Of a stretch of DNA of 64,000 nt, positions 41,786 through 51,010 are shown piece after piece. Within the stretch, counting starts at the first letter, position 1. Each line of letters starts with the position of its first letter. The notes under the pieces were generated by a model that was not told where the DNA came from, ran no database searches, and saw nothing but the letters and a program-made list of their open reading frames with translations. This DNA comes from an uncultured Lachnospiraceae bacterium (lineage in GTDB: Bacteria > Bacillota > Clostridia > Lachnospirales > Lachnospiraceae). The stretch spans positions 13,151-77,150 of the forward strand of contig CAJTTZ010000015.1 in NCBI GenBank assembly GCA_910579505.1. The letters are read 5' to 3'. The position numbers and the translations under genes are program-made.

Positions 41786-44185
41786 ATGGATAACTGGAAT
41801 CAACTGGAGAGCGGAAAGGGAAACACGGACGCAATTTCCCTTCTGCGGGAGGACACGCTTCCGGCGGTGACGCTCAGGGGCCTTACGATTCTGCCGGGAA
41901 TGGTGATTCATTTTGATCTCAGCAGGGAGGCGTCTATGGCTTCCGTGGAGCAGGCTATGCTGGGGGACCAGAGACTCCTTGTGGTTACCCAGAAGGATCC
42001 GGGCAAAGAAAATCCTAGCGTGGAAGATATTTATGATGTGGGAACCGTTACATTGATCAGACAGGTCAGCAAGCTTCCCGAGCGCATTCTGCGTGTGCTT
42101 GTGGAGGGAATTTCCAGGGCGCGTATTCATGGCCTTTCCGAGACGGAACATGGAATCTTGACACAAGTGTCATATGAGAGGGATGACAGGGCGGATATCG
42201 ACGAGATAACGACAGAGGCAATGACCAGAACGGTTAAGGAGGCGCTGGAGGCATACGGGGCCTGCTTTCCCAAGGTGGGCAAGGCGGTGCAGGATCAGAT
42301 AGAAGAGGGAATGGAGCTGGGCAAGCTCTTAGACAGCATTACTATCAATATGCCGCTTGCGGTGTCTGACAAGCAGAAGATTCTGAGCGCGATATCTGTG
42401 CGTGAACGGTTTTCGATTCTGACAGGGATACTCACCCGCGAGGTTGAGGTTATCCGTATCAAGAACGATCTGGCGAAAAATATTAGGCAGCGGATCGACA
42501 AGAATCAGCGCGACTATATTCTGCGGGAGCAGATGCAGTATCTGAAAGAAGAGCTGGGAGAGAACAATGCGGACAGCGATGCGGAGCAGTTCCTTGCGGA
42601 TGTAGAAAAGCTGAAGGCGGAGCCGGAGGTCAAGGAAAAAATCCGCAAGGAGATAAAGCGCTATAAAAATGTGGCCGGCAGCGGTTCGGAGAGCGCGGTA
42701 GAACGGGCTTATATCGAGACGCTTCTGGAGCTTCCGTGGGATAAAACATCCAGGGACAGCAGGAACCTGGAAGAAGCGGAGCGCATTTTAAACGAGCAGC
42801 ATTACGGCCTGGAGAAGGTGAAGGAACGGATGATGGAATTTTTGGCAGTCCGAATGCTGACAGGAAAGCCGGGGAGTCAGATCATCTGTCTGGTGGGGCC
42901 TCCCGGTACGGGTAAGACTTCCGTGGCGAAGAGCGTGGCGGAGGCGCTTAAAAAGCAGTATGTGAGGATATGTCTTGGTGGCGTGCGCGATGAGGCGGAG
43001 ATCAGGGGGCACAGAAAAACTTATGTTGGAGCTATGCCGGGACGTATTGTGGCGGCGATTAAGCAGGCGGGCGTCAAAAATCCGCTGATGCTTTTAGACG
43101 AGATTGACAAGCTTGGCAGTGATTATAAGGGCGACCCGGCTTCCGCGCTTCTGGAAGTGCTCGATGGCGAACAGAACCATGCGTTTCGGGATCATTACGT
43201 AGAAATCCCTATCGACCTGTCAGAGGTGCTGTTTATCGCGACCGCAAACAATCGGGACGGTATACCGCGCCCGCTTCTTGACCGTATGGAAATGATAGAG
43301 GTGAACAGTTACACCGCCAATGAAAAATATCATATAGCCAAAGAGCATCTCGTAGCGAAAGCGTTCCAAAAGAACGGGATTAAGAAAGGAGAGCTCACGT
43401 TTTCCGATGAGGCGATCCGTGATATTGTGCGGTATTACACGAGAGAGGCGGGAGTCAGGGGACTGGAGCGTCAGATCGGCGCGGTATGCCGGAAGGAGGC
43501 AAGGGCCATCGTTGACCGACGGAAACAGAAGTTGACCGAGGAGGTTACGATAACGCCGGAAAAGCTGGAACACTATCTCGGTAAGCCGAAGTACAGGCAG
43601 GACAAGATCAATGAAAAGCCGGAGATCGGCATCGTCAGGGGGCTTGCATGGACCAGCGTGGGCGGGGATACCCTGCAGATTGAAGTTAACATAATGCCGG
43701 GAGAGGGCAAGATTGACTTGACTGGTCAGATGGGAGACGTCATGAAGGAATCCGCGAGGACAGCGCTTAGCTATGTCCGTTCTGTCAGCGGACAGTATAA
43801 AGTTGCGGAAAACTTCTATAAGAAAAAAGATTTTCATATTCATATTCCTGAGGGAGCTGTGCCGAAAGACGGTCCTTCCGCGGGGATTACCATGGCGACG
43901 GCGCTCTTGTCGGCAGTGACACATACGCCTGTGCGGGCGGATCTGGCAATGACCGGGGAAGTCACTTTGCGGGGCAGGGTCCTTCCCATCGGCGGATTGA
44001 AGGAAAAGATACTGGCGGCAAAGATGGCGGAGGTAAAAACGGTCCTCGTGCCGAAAGAGAATGAAAAGGATATCGAAGAGATTTCCGAGGAGATTAAGGA
44101 AGGCCTGGAGATTGTATTCGTGGAGACGATGGAGGAAGTGGCAGGGCGTGCCCTGCTGACGCAGAAACAGGGACCTGTTAAGTGA
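41786..44185 (+). CDS. lon: ATP-dependent protease Lon
   Basis: AAA+ serine protease of 799 residues, usual LonA length. N-terminal substrate domain (about 30-230), coiled helical region, AAA+ domain with Walker A GPPGTGKTSVAK and Walker B PLMLLDEIDKL, and the C-terminal protease domain with the Ser in PKDGPSAGITMAT and Lys in GLKEKILAAKMA. GAGGGTGA precedes ATG 41786; upstream in-frame codons lie in the intergenic element tail. It is part of the quality-control cluster and is followed 67 bases later by engB. Confidence 0.97.
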   Translation: MDNWNQLESGKGNTDAISLLREDTLPAVTLRGLTILPGMVIHFDLSREASMASVEQAMLGDQRLLVVTQKDPGKENPSVEDIYDVGTVTLIRQVSKLPERILRVLVEGISRARIHGLSETEHGILTQVSYERDDRADIDEITTEAMTRTVKEALEAYGACFPKVGKAVQDQIEEGMELGKLLDSITINMPLAVSDKQKILSAISVRERFSILTGILTREVEVIRIKNDLAKNIRQRIDKNQRDYILREQMQYLKEELGENNADSDAEQFLADVEKLKAEPEVKEKIRKEIKRYKNVAGSGSESAVERAYIETLLELPWDKTSRDSRNLEEAERILNEQHYGLEKVKERMMEFLAVRMLTGKPGSQIICLVGPPGTGKTSVAKSVAEALKKQYVRICLGGVRDEAEIRGHRKTYVGAMPGRIVAAIKQAGVKNPLMLLDEIDKLGSDYKGDPASALLEVLDGEQNHAFRDHYVEIPIDLSEVLFIATANNRDGIPRPLLDRMEMIEVNSYTANEKYHIAKEHLVAKAFQKNGIKKGELTFSDEAIRDIVRYYTREAGVRGLERQIGAVCRKEARAIVDRRKQKLTEEVTITPEKLEHYLGKPKYRQDKINEKPEIGIVRGLAWTSVGGDTLQIEVNIMPGEGKIDLTGQMGDVMKESARTALSYVRSVSGQYKVAENFYKKKDFHIHIPEGAVPKDGPSAGITMATALLSAVTHTPVRADLAMTGEVTLRGRVLPIGGLKEKILAAKMAEVKTVLVPKENEKDIEEISEEIKEGLEIVFVETMEEVAGRALLTQKQGPVK

Positions 44186-44252
44186 GGAAAATGTCATATA
44201 ACGCCGGACCGTATGACATGGGATTGCACCCGGACAGAGGAGATAGGGACAA

Positions 44253-44849
44253 ATGGTTATCAAAAACGTAAATTTAGAGACAGTGTGCGGCGTCACAAGT
44301 ACGCTTCCCCAAAACAGCCTGCCGGAGTTTGCCTTTGCGGGAAAGAGCAACGTGGGCAAGTCTTCGCTGATCAACGGCCTGATGAACCGCAAGTCGCTTG
44401 CCCGCACAAGCTCTTCGCCGGGAAAGACACAGACCATCAATTACTATAATATTAACAATGAAATGTATTTTGTGGATCTGCCCGGTTACGGCTATGCCAC
44501 CGCCAATGAAAAGGTAAAGGCGGCGTGGGGAAAGATGATTGAGGATTATCTGCACCAGTCGAAACAGATAAGGGCAGTTTTTCTGCTGATAGATATCAGA
44601 CATGCGCCCTCGGAGAACGACCGGATTATGTATGACTGGATACTCGACCGGGGGTACCGGCCGGTTATCATTGCCACGAAACTGGATAAAATCAAGAGAA
44701 GTCAGGTGGCAAAGCAGTTAAAACTAATTTGTGACACGCTTGACGTAGTAGATGACACGGTTGTCATACCGTATTCTTCCCTGAATAAGCAGGGGAGGGA
44801 AGAAATATACGAGCTGTTAGATAGGATGGCAGGAGACACGACATCATAA
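44253..44849 (+). CDS. engB: Ribosome biogenesis GTPase EngB/YsxC
   Basis: Essential GTPase of 198 residues for 50S assembly. G1 is FAGKSNVGKSSLIN, G2 lies around SSSPGKTQTINYY, G3 is DLPGYGYA and G4 TKLDK. GGAGATAGGG precedes ATG 44253. The lon-engB pairing is conserved in Firmicutes. Confidence 0.97.
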   Translation: MVIKNVNLETVCGVTSTLPQNSLPEFAFAGKSNVGKSSLINGLMNRKSLARTSSSPGKTQTINYYNINNEMYFVDLPGYGYATANEKVKAAWGKMIEDYLHQSKQIRAVFLLIDIRHAPSENDRIMYDWILDRGYRPVIIATKLDKIKRSQVAKQLKLICDTLDVVDDTVVIPYSSLNKQGREEIYELLDRMAGDTTS

Positions 44850-44888
44850 GGGTGCGGGATTTAAGAAACGTGATCCGAAGGAGAGCCT

Positions 44889-46187
44889 ATGAGAAGAGCT
44901 TTAAAAATTTACCTGAAAGTGACAATGAATCTGTTAACCGCGCTTGTGGCAGTGCTTTTGTGTATTTTTCTGCTTCCCAGATTTATCTGGTTTTTTATGC
45001 CGTTTATTCTGGGCTGGCTCATCTCGTTGATTGCGTCCCCGGTGGTCCGCTTTTTTGAGGAGAAGCTGAAAGTTCGGCGAAAGGCCATGTCGGCTGTGGT
45101 GATTGTGGCAGTGCTGGCGGTGGTGGTGCTTCTGGTCTATGTGCTGATTGCCAAACTGGTCAGGGAGGGCGTTAATTTTATCAATGAACTGCCGAACATC
45201 TGGAACGCCATTCTGGCGGAGTTTAACAAAGTGGGGGCAAATCTGCAGGGTGTCTATGACAGGATGCCGGCGGATATGCAGTCCACGATAGATCATATAA
45301 TTCTGGAAATGGGGAATTATATGAGCAGTATGATGGGGAAAATCGAACTGCCTTCTTTTGAGACGGTGGGAAATGTGGCGAAGCAGATCCCGGATATTTT
45401 CCTTGCGGTGGTGATGTGTCTGCTCTCGGCATACTTCTTTGTGGCCGATAAGGGATATATGGCGGCAGCGGCGGAAAAGTTCATTCCGGCTTCGGTGCGC
45501 TACCATCTGGACCTGATCCGCAGAAGCTTCCGAAACGCGGTCGGGGGATATTTCAGGGCGCAGTTTAAGATCGAGTGCTGGATTTATATTCTGCTGGTGA
45601 TCGGCCTGATGATCCTTGGCGTGGATTACGCCTTTCTCGTGGCGTTCGGCATTGCGGTTCTGGATTTCCTGCCGGTGTTCGGTACGGGTACGGTGATGGT
45701 TCCGTGGGCAGTCATAGAGCTGCTTTCGGAAAATTACAGAATGATGTTCGGACTGATCGCCATCTGGCTGATTGGCCAGCTTGTGCGTCAGGTGATTCAG
45801 CCGAAAATTGTTGGGGACTCCATAGGGATGGACGCCATACCGACCCTGTTTTTACTTTACATCGGCTACCGCGTGGCGGGTGTGCTGGGAATGATTCTTG
45901 CCGTGCCGGTCGGTATTATTCTCGTCAACCTATACGAGGAGGGAGCCTTTGACACGACCAGGCAGAGCCTGCGCATTCTGGTAGCGGGGTTTAACCATTT
46001 TCGGAAGATCCGCCCGGATGATATGGCGGTCGTGGAAGAATACGAGAGGGAGACAAAAGACATTTACAGACAGGAGACTAAGGAGGAACAGGCGGTCAGG
46101 GAGCAGCTCCATGAGGCTTCCCAGATCAGGCTGGAGGAACCGCTGATTATCAAAAAGTTAAAGGATAAGAAAAAGTCAAAATCATGA
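44889..46187 (+). CDS. AI-2E family transporter (YtvI-like)
   Basis: Integral membrane protein of 432 residues with about seven or eight helices and a large central soluble loop (about 85-170). The PF01594 signature region FLVAFGIAVLDFLPVFGTGTVMVPWA and VGDSIGMDAIPTLFLLYIGYRVAGVLGMILAVP are clear. The clostridial version resembles sporulation protein YtvI. The C-terminal tail is charged (KLKDKKKSKS). AAGGAGAG precedes ATG 44889. It begins a run of three membrane-protein genes. Confidence 0.91.
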   Translation: MRRALKIYLKVTMNLLTALVAVLLCIFLLPRFIWFFMPFILGWLISLIASPVVRFFEEKLKVRRKAMSAVVIVAVLAVVVLLVYVLIAKLVREGVNFINELPNIWNAILAEFNKVGANLQGVYDRMPADMQSTIDHIILEMGNYMSSMMGKIELPSFETVGNVAKQIPDIFLAVVMCLLSAYFFVADKGYMAAAAEKFIPASVRYHLDLIRRSFRNAVGGYFRAQFKIECWIYILLVIGLMILGVDYAFLVAFGIAVLDFLPVFGTGTVMVPWAVIELLSENYRMMFGLIAIWLIGQLVRQVIQPKIVGDSIGMDAIPTLFLLYIGYRVAGVLGMILAVPVGIILVNLYEEGAFDTTRQSLRILVAGFNHFRKIRPDDMAVVEEYERETKDIYRQETKEEQAVREQLHEASQIRLEEPLIIKKLKDKKKSKS

Positions 46188-46209
46188 GCAGACAGCGGGG
46201 AGATCGCGC

Positions 46210-46707
46210 GTGCAAAAAAGAAACTGGTGGAAACTCTTTTTTGCTATCTACATTTTAGTTGTCATAAAGGTTATCATCTTCAAATATCCCTATGAGGAGC
46301 TTCTTAGGATTGCGGCTTCGTGGCGCAGGGACGTCATATTTGAGGGACTGGGGACAGCGAACTTTACGCCCTTTAAAACAATAAAAATGTATATAGACTA
46401 TTCATATAAACTAAACAGCGTGGAGAACCTTGCGGGCAATGTGCTCGTGTTTGTGCCGCTTGGCTTCCTCCTTCCCCATGTTGCGAAAGAGGGTGATCGG
46501 TTTTTCGTGATGCTTTTGAATGCCTTTATATTTGTCCTGGGGATCGAGATGTTTCAGCTTTTCAGCGCTTTCGGCGCTTTTGATGTGGATGATATTTTCT
46601 TAAACTGTCTGGGTGCGTCTCTCGGCTTTGGCGTTTACCGTCTGATGCAGATTTGGAGAAGGAAGAGAAAGGGGCTTTGCGATGGAAAATTTACTGAAGA
46701 AGATTAA
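46210..46707 (+). CDS. VanZ family membrane protein
   Basis: Membrane protein of 165 residues with about four helices. NLAGNVLVFVPLGFLLP and DVDDIFLNCLGASLGFGVYRLM are VanZ signatures. VanZ-type proteins are associated with low-level glycopeptide resistance in some bacteria, but most relatives are uncharacterised. The start is GTG 46210 after GGGGAGA. Its 3' end overlaps the DUF308 gene by 26 bases. Confidence 0.9.
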   Translation: MQKRNWWKLFFAIYILVVIKVIIFKYPYEELLRIAASWRRDVIFEGLGTANFTPFKTIKMYIDYSYKLNSVENLAGNVLVFVPLGFLLPHVAKEGDRFFVMLLNAFIFVLGIEMFQLFSAFGAFDVDDIFLNCLGASLGFGVYRLMQIWRRKRKGLCDGKFTEED

Positions 46708-47278
46708 GACGAATGTGGTGGTTTCCTCAGCCTTGTGCGTGATTCTCGGGCTGGTGCTTGTATTCCGGCCAGGGCTGTCCATACGGATTGTCTGCACGGC
46801 TGTCGGTGTGGTGCTGATTTTATCTGGCGCCATGCGGATGATCGCTTATTTCACCACAAGGGACGGCAGTCTGTTCTCACAGGCAAATTTGATTTTTGGT
46901 ATCGTGTTAGCAGTAGTGGGCGTCTGGATTGTGATCAAACCGGATAAGGTGATGGCGATCATTCCGATTATTGTGGGAATAGTGATTACAATACATGGTT
47001 TACATAATCTGCAACAGGCGATGGAACTATGGCGGGATAAGTACGACAGATGGTGGGTGGCCCTTATTTTGGGCGTGCTCACGGTGGGATTTGGCGTGCT
47101 GTTAATCTGCAGACCCTTTGCCGCCATAGACACTGTGGTCATGCTGATTGGCTTTTTCCTCATTTATGACGGCCTTTCCAACGTGTGGATTGTTTCGAGG
47201 ATCTATAAGAACGCCAAGATACTCAGGCAGGAGATGAATGCGGTGGACGTGGAGATCGTGGACAGCGACAGACGATAA
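46682..47278 (+). CDS. DUF308 family membrane protein (HdeD-like)
   Basis: Membrane protein of 198 residues with six predicted helices arranged as three pairs, the DUF308 plan (SALCVILGLVLVFRPG, LIFGIVLAVVGVWIVIKPD, ALILGVLTVGFGVLLICRP, each ending in a RPG/KPD turn). HdeD in enterobacteria is linked to acid resistance; function here is unknown. It starts inside the VanZ gene, so the two are translated from one message. Confidence 0.9.
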   Translation: MENLLKKIKTNVVVSSALCVILGLVLVFRPGLSIRIVCTAVGVVLILSGAMRMIAYFTTRDGSLFSQANLIFGIVLAVVGVWIVIKPDKVMAIIPIIVGIVITIHGLHNLQQAMELWRDKYDRWWVALILGVLTVGFGVLLICRPFAAIDTVVMLIGFFLIYDGLSNVWIVSRIYKNAKILRQEMNAVDVEIVDSDRR

Positions 47279-47286
47279 TCAGGGTA

Positions 47287-47320
47287 CGTTTCCACTGCTG
47301 TGTGGAGATTTCTGGAAACG
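47287..47320. promoter_or_regulatory. Inverted repeat between the DUF308 gene and the 155-aa gene
   Basis: Exact arms cgtttcca (47287-47294) and tggaaacg (47313-47320). The arm words match the outer arms of the operator cluster at 25679-25728 but in the opposite order. It is followed by A-residues, so it is not an obvious terminator. Confidence 0.4.
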
Positions 47321-47435
47321 AAAAATTCAGTCTTGTATATTTGCGGGGGAAGTTTTATTATAAATGGTAGGAAAATGGATTTTTACCATATTGGTGAAAC
47401 TTTAAAGCGAATTATGAGCAGAGGGGAAACCAGCT

Positions 47436-47903
47436 ATGATGATTGGAGCAGTCAGTTTTCAACCTTATGTATATCATGTAAATGCGGTCAGCCCGGCAAG
47501 CATGAACAGGCTGTCCAGAATTTCGGATGACGTACTCGACAAGAAGACAGATTTCAGCGGTCTTGTGCAGGCAGAAAATGAAAATCCTTTGAGGATGGGA
47601 CAGACGCTTGATTTTAAAGGCATGTTGGAGATGCAGATGCAGCGCGGCAGAAGCAATGCGGCGAGAGTGATGAAGCCGGCGGAGGAAACACAGGAGGGTA
47701 CAGGCGAGGCACAGACGCAAAATGCGGCAGTGAAGTTTGGACGGGAGAGCGCGGCGGGCTCTGTCTGGCCGGTGAAAGAGGCTGCGGACAGTGCACAGAA
47801 GGTACAGGTGGCAGCTGCTGACGGAAACGACATGGGAAGCGGTGTCAGCAATTTCCGCATGCAGCGGGCGATCAATGCATATGAGATGTTTATGACGGCA
47901 TAG
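47436..47903 (+). CDS. Unknown protein (155 aa)
   Basis: No family assigned. The protein is soluble, Ala/Gln/Met-rich and probably mostly disordered, with a structured N-terminus (IGAVSFQPYVYHVNAVSPASMNRLSRI) and a helical C-terminus (SNFRMQRAINAYEMFMTA) that recalls the ends of flagellar or motility accessory proteins; this is only an impression. AGAGGGGAAA precedes ATG 47436. It has a dedicated intergenic region upstream with an inverted repeat cgtttcca/tggaaacg at 47287-47320. Confidence 0.72.
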   Translation: MMIGAVSFQPYVYHVNAVSPASMNRLSRISDDVLDKKTDFSGLVQAENENPLRMGQTLDFKGMLEMQMQRGRSNAARVMKPAEETQEGTGEAQTQNAAVKFGRESAAGSVWPVKEAADSAQKVQVAAADGNDMGSGVSNFRMQRAINAYEMFMTA

Positions 47904-48001
47904 AGAGGTTTCGCCTGCGGAGTGATTATGCCGTGCGGCGGACAGGGGGAAAAGTCTTCCTGCCTGATTGGATAATGGGAACTGGAATATATGGATAATA
48001 A

Positions 48002-48032
48002 GAACCCCCACCGGTCTGACAGGTGGGGGTTC
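48002..48032. terminator. Convergent terminator between the 155-aa gene and thiT
   Basis: Stem gaacccccacc/ggtgggggttc with an eight-base loop between two convergent genes. Confidence 0.8.
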
Positions 48033-48061
48033 GTGCTTGTATGATAGTGTAAATTTTGATG

Positions 48062-48769
48062 TTACGACAGCGCCATTTTTTTGACGGCGGCGATGCCGCT
48101 GCTCACAGCGGGAACAAGAATGACCGCACACGTGATCGCGCCTTCCGCAAAGATGTAGATGCCGTTATAGACGAGGGAATAGGGCAGCGGATGCCAGCCT
48201 TCCCATGCGTATTCGGCGAAGAAAATCCAGCCAGAGAGCACTGTGAATACATAGCGGCCGAGAACGCCGACAAGATATCCCTTGAGCAGGCCTCTCTTAG
48301 CGCCGGCGAACAGGCCGGAAAGCCCCAGCGCGCCAAAAGCCAGGACATAGTCGAGCACAAGCTGCATGGGAAAGAGCACGTAGGGATTGAACAAAAGCTG
48401 CAGGACACCGTAGGCGATACTGGTCATCAGCCCTGCGCCCAGTCCGAAAAGATAGCCCGGGAGACAGATGACGAGCATGGACAGCAGCGTGGCGGAGCCG
48501 CCCCAGGGAAAGTCGATGATTTTGATTTCCGAGAGTATGGTGCCGAGCGCAATGGACATGGCGCAGAAGGCGAGCTGTTTGACTGTCAGCTTTTTGCCCT
48601 TTTTGGCGGGGGCTCCTGACTCCTGACCCTGCGCGGCCGTATACCGTCTGGCGAAAACGACGGCACATGCGAGCAGAAATGCAAGAAGTACAACAAGCAG
48701 CACATTGCCCAGAGTGGTGGGGACATAAGTGGTTTCACCCCAGTCATTGACAACAACATTGTAGAACAT
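48062..48769 (-). CDS. thiT: Energy-coupled thiamine transporter ThiT
   Basis: S component of an ECF importer, 235 residues. An extra N-terminal membrane helix (about 18-42) precedes the ThiT domain with six helices (LAFCAMSIALGTILSEIKI, WGGSATLLSMLVICLPG, FNPYVLFPMQLVLDYVLAFGALGLSGLF). The Trp and Tyr-rich loops near the C-terminus (AYAWEGWHPLPYSLVYNG) match the thiamine pocket. The TPP riboswitch directly upstream confirms the substrate class. The shared ECF ATPases and T component are not in this window. The ribosome site GGAGG is held in a hairpin of the leader. Confidence 0.94.
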   Translation of the reverse strand: MFYNVVVNDWGETTYVPTTLGNVLLVVLLAFLLACAVVFARRYTAAQGQESGAPAKKGKKLTVKQLAFCAMSIALGTILSEIKIIDFPWGGSATLLSMLVICLPGYLFGLGAGLMTSIAYGVLQLLFNPYVLFPMQLVLDYVLAFGALGLSGLFAGAKRGLLKGYLVGVLGRYVFTVLSGWIFFAEYAWEGWHPLPYSLVYNGIYIFAEGAITCAVILVPAVSSGIAAVKKMALS

Positions 48770-48810
48770 AAAAAATCCTCCTTTGTCTTAGAATAAACAA
48801 GGAGGGGAAC
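48770..48810 (-). promoter_or_regulatory. Ribosome-site sequestering hairpin of thiT
   Basis: On the minus strand CCTCCTTGT pairs with ACAAAGGAGG (one bulged A) just before the start, followed by ATTTTTT and ATG. It would hide the ribosome site, and the T-run means it could also act as a terminator when TPP is bound. Confidence 0.7.
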
Positions 48811-48864
48811 AGTAAGTACGGCGAGGCACGGAAAAGATATTGTGACAGGCAGTAGTTACATGTG

Positions 48865-48958
48865 CTTCCCTACGGCGGTGCTAACCGCATCAGGTAATGA
48901 GGGTTAGAGTCCCGGTAAATCTGTGTATATGGGCTCAATCTCAGCAAAAGCTCCCCTA
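48865..48958 (-). ncRNA. TPP riboswitch (THI element)
   Basis: Reading the minus strand from 48958: the 5' closing GGGGAGCT, the CTGAGA motif with downstream GAGCCC, a P3 extension, then ACCCTCATTACCTGATGCGG and TTAGCACCGCCGTAGGGAAG. These are the conserved pyrimidine and pyrophosphate sensor helices of the thiamine-pyrophosphate aptamer. It lies 95 bases upstream of thiT on the same strand. Confidence 0.94.
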
Positions 48959-49011
48959 GCAAGTTATTCAGTTATGCGGCTGTTGCCGCGGCGGGTAAAT
49001 CCGCTTTCTTA

Positions 49012-49040
49012 ACTATAGGGTTTTGCGGGGGAAATGTCAA
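49012..49040 (-). promoter_or_regulatory. Sigma-A promoter of the TPP riboswitch and thiT
   Basis: Minus-strand consensus TTGACA (49040-49035) and TATAGT (49017-49012), spacing 17, about 50 bases before the aptamer. Confidence 0.75.
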
Positions 49041-49064
49041 GGGAATTTTGTGGGGGAATGGGAA

Positions 49065-50981
49065 GTGAACAGGGAAAAGCGGATAATTTTGACTAATATA
49101 GTCAAAAAAATCGCAGGGAATGCATCAAAAAAAGCGATAGCTGTCAGCGTGGCTGTTCTGGCGGCAGTTTTTGCCGGCGTGCTGTTAAGTCCGTTAAAGG
49201 CATCTGCGTATTTTGGCGTGGACGAGGATTATCTGCTTCGAACGGAAAAGCCGGAGGGGCGGGGTGTGTCACCATATCACTATTTGGAATTTGTGAGCGG
49301 GGATGCAGACAGGTATATCGTGCAGGCCGGGGATACGCTCTGGGGAATTGCACGAAAATATTATGGCAGTGGGTCGGCATACCAGAAGCTGTGGGAAGAG
49401 AACGCAGATCAGGTTGAAACGCCGGAAACGCTTAAGATCGGCACAGGGCTTTCTCTGGACAAACGTTTCTATGTGAATGTAGGGATGCAGGATTTCATTC
49501 GGGACGAAGTGATGCACACGCGTCAAATGAGCGGATCGGAGGCCTGGGATTGGAAAACGGACGGCCATTCTTATCAGATTTTTCCGATGATGACATACCG
49601 CAGCGATCTTGGGGAGAAGGATCCTTTTAGAAAGTGGGAGGCATTCCAAAAAGAGGTTACGGACTGCGGCAGAAGAATTTGCAAGGATCGGATCTCTGAT
49701 CTTTCTTTTGAGCGATACCATGTGACGGATGTATGCGATCTGTGCGCTTACCAGTTTGTCTTTGACGGGGGCAGCGGCAAATATCTCATCATGGCCGTAT
49801 TCGTTTACACGGGTGAAATTGAGAACGAGGTGTTTACAGATCAGACTGCGTGGGGGCAGGTTCTTCCGATCAGCCATCAGTATATGAAAAACGAGGTGTT
49901 TGCCGTCTGCGACTTGGACAGATGCACGGAGGCAGATCTTAAGGAGGCAAAAGGAAAGACTTTTTATATGGCGGCGCGCACCATTGACTCGGGCGTTTAT
50001 CTGCCGAAGATGGCAGATAATGTGGGTGCGGACGACTGGAACTATCCGGAACTCCACAACCCTTTCATACAGGCGATGAGAAGTCTGCGAGACGAGCCGT
50101 ATGCGCGTGCACAGGGCAGTCCTGGGCAGAAGAATGAGGGGGGACACAGAGGAGAACAGCAGGAACTAATTGACCAGGTCAATCTGGTGAAGGGGGAGAT
50201 TCAGTGGAAAGATCCTGTGCTGGAACAGCTGGTGCGGGACCAGCTTGCACGGCTCTGGCGGCTTTCGGAGGAGGAACGTGCGGCTTTTGGGAAACGGCGG
50301 GTGACGGAGACGGATCTTGCCGGAGTGGAGAGCCTTGCGTTGTATGAAGACCGAAAGCAAAAAGTGGTTCTTCTGCAATTATGCGGCTATGAGGAGACAA
50401 GGACGGCGGTCCTGTTTGAGGAGGAAAACAGCTCAGGACTTGGGCAGTCTGTATTGACTACTCTGGACGACCTGGCGCATTTTACCGGGCTGCGCAGGCT
50501 GGATATTCATCTGAGCGGGTCGGAACTTACTGATTTTTCGGCGCTGGGGAAGCTTGCAGGACTGCGGGAACTTTGTCTGGACATGGAGAGTGCGCAGAAA
50601 AAGATCGACAATAAAGACCTGATGTTTCTGGGAGAGCTTAAAAATCTGCGTCTGCTGTATCTGTACGGGTGGGACCGTGAAGGAGGCGGCTGGGCCAACA
50701 GTGATCCTACCTGTTCCCTGGAGGAGATTACGGATCTTTCTGTACTTGCAAACTGTAAGCAGCTGGCATATCTGAAGCTGGCAACGGGAAACGTGAAAGA
50801 CTATGATTTTCTTGGAAAACTGCAGGAACTGTACTACATTGATTTGATGGGCAGGGATGGTATGCTGAATCTGCAGCCGGATACATCCCTGATGCCTAAT
50901 ACCTGTTTTATCGAGTATTATGGGAAACAGATACGGTTTGACTGCGGAGGCTCACAGGAGATAAGGGATGATGAATTTTAG
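49065..50981 (+). CDS. Secreted LysM protein with C-terminal leucine-rich repeats
   Basis: Protein of 638 residues with an uncommon layout. A signal peptide (about 18-48, ending near KASA) targets it outside. A LysM domain (about 82-132, YIVQAGDTLWGIARKYYGSGSAYQKLWEEN) should bind peptidoglycan. A central region (about 135-385) is unassigned, with several Cys (RRICKD, CDLCAYQF, CDLDRC). The C-terminal part (about 395-620) has at least four leucine-rich repeats (FTGLRRLDIHLSG, LAGLRELCLDM, LKNLRLLYLYGW, CKQLAYLKLATG). LRR surfaces usually bind proteins. The start GTG 49065 follows GGGGGAATGGG. A HAD phosphatase gene follows 30 bases later. Confidence 0.88.
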   Translation: MNREKRIILTNIVKKIAGNASKKAIAVSVAVLAAVFAGVLLSPLKASAYFGVDEDYLLRTEKPEGRGVSPYHYLEFVSGDADRYIVQAGDTLWGIARKYYGSGSAYQKLWEENADQVETPETLKIGTGLSLDKRFYVNVGMQDFIRDEVMHTRQMSGSEAWDWKTDGHSYQIFPMMTYRSDLGEKDPFRKWEAFQKEVTDCGRRICKDRISDLSFERYHVTDVCDLCAYQFVFDGGSGKYLIMAVFVYTGEIENEVFTDQTAWGQVLPISHQYMKNEVFAVCDLDRCTEADLKEAKGKTFYMAARTIDSGVYLPKMADNVGADDWNYPELHNPFIQAMRSLRDEPYARAQGSPGQKNEGGHRGEQQELIDQVNLVKGEIQWKDPVLEQLVRDQLARLWRLSEEERAAFGKRRVTETDLAGVESLALYEDRKQKVVLLQLCGYEETRTAVLFEEENSSGLGQSVLTTLDDLAHFTGLRRLDIHLSGSELTDFSALGKLAGLRELCLDMESAQKKIDNKDLMFLGELKNLRLLYLYGWDREGGGWANSDPTCSLEEITDLSVLANCKQLAYLKLATGNVKDYDFLGKLQELYYIDLMGRDGMLNLQPDTSLMPNTCFIEYYGKQIRFDCGGSQEIRDDEF

Positions 50982-51010
50982 AAAAAGAAAGAGGAAAAAA
51001 GGAGAATATG

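Noticed and set aside
43220..44440. 406-codon minus-strand frame opposite lon and engB
   Set aside because: Cys/Arg/His-rich composition and no start signals; both plus-strand genes are certain.
47300..47530. 76-codon plus-strand frame before the 155-aa gene
   Set aside because: No ribosome site at its start, and its 3' part overlaps the better-supported gene at 47436 in another frame.
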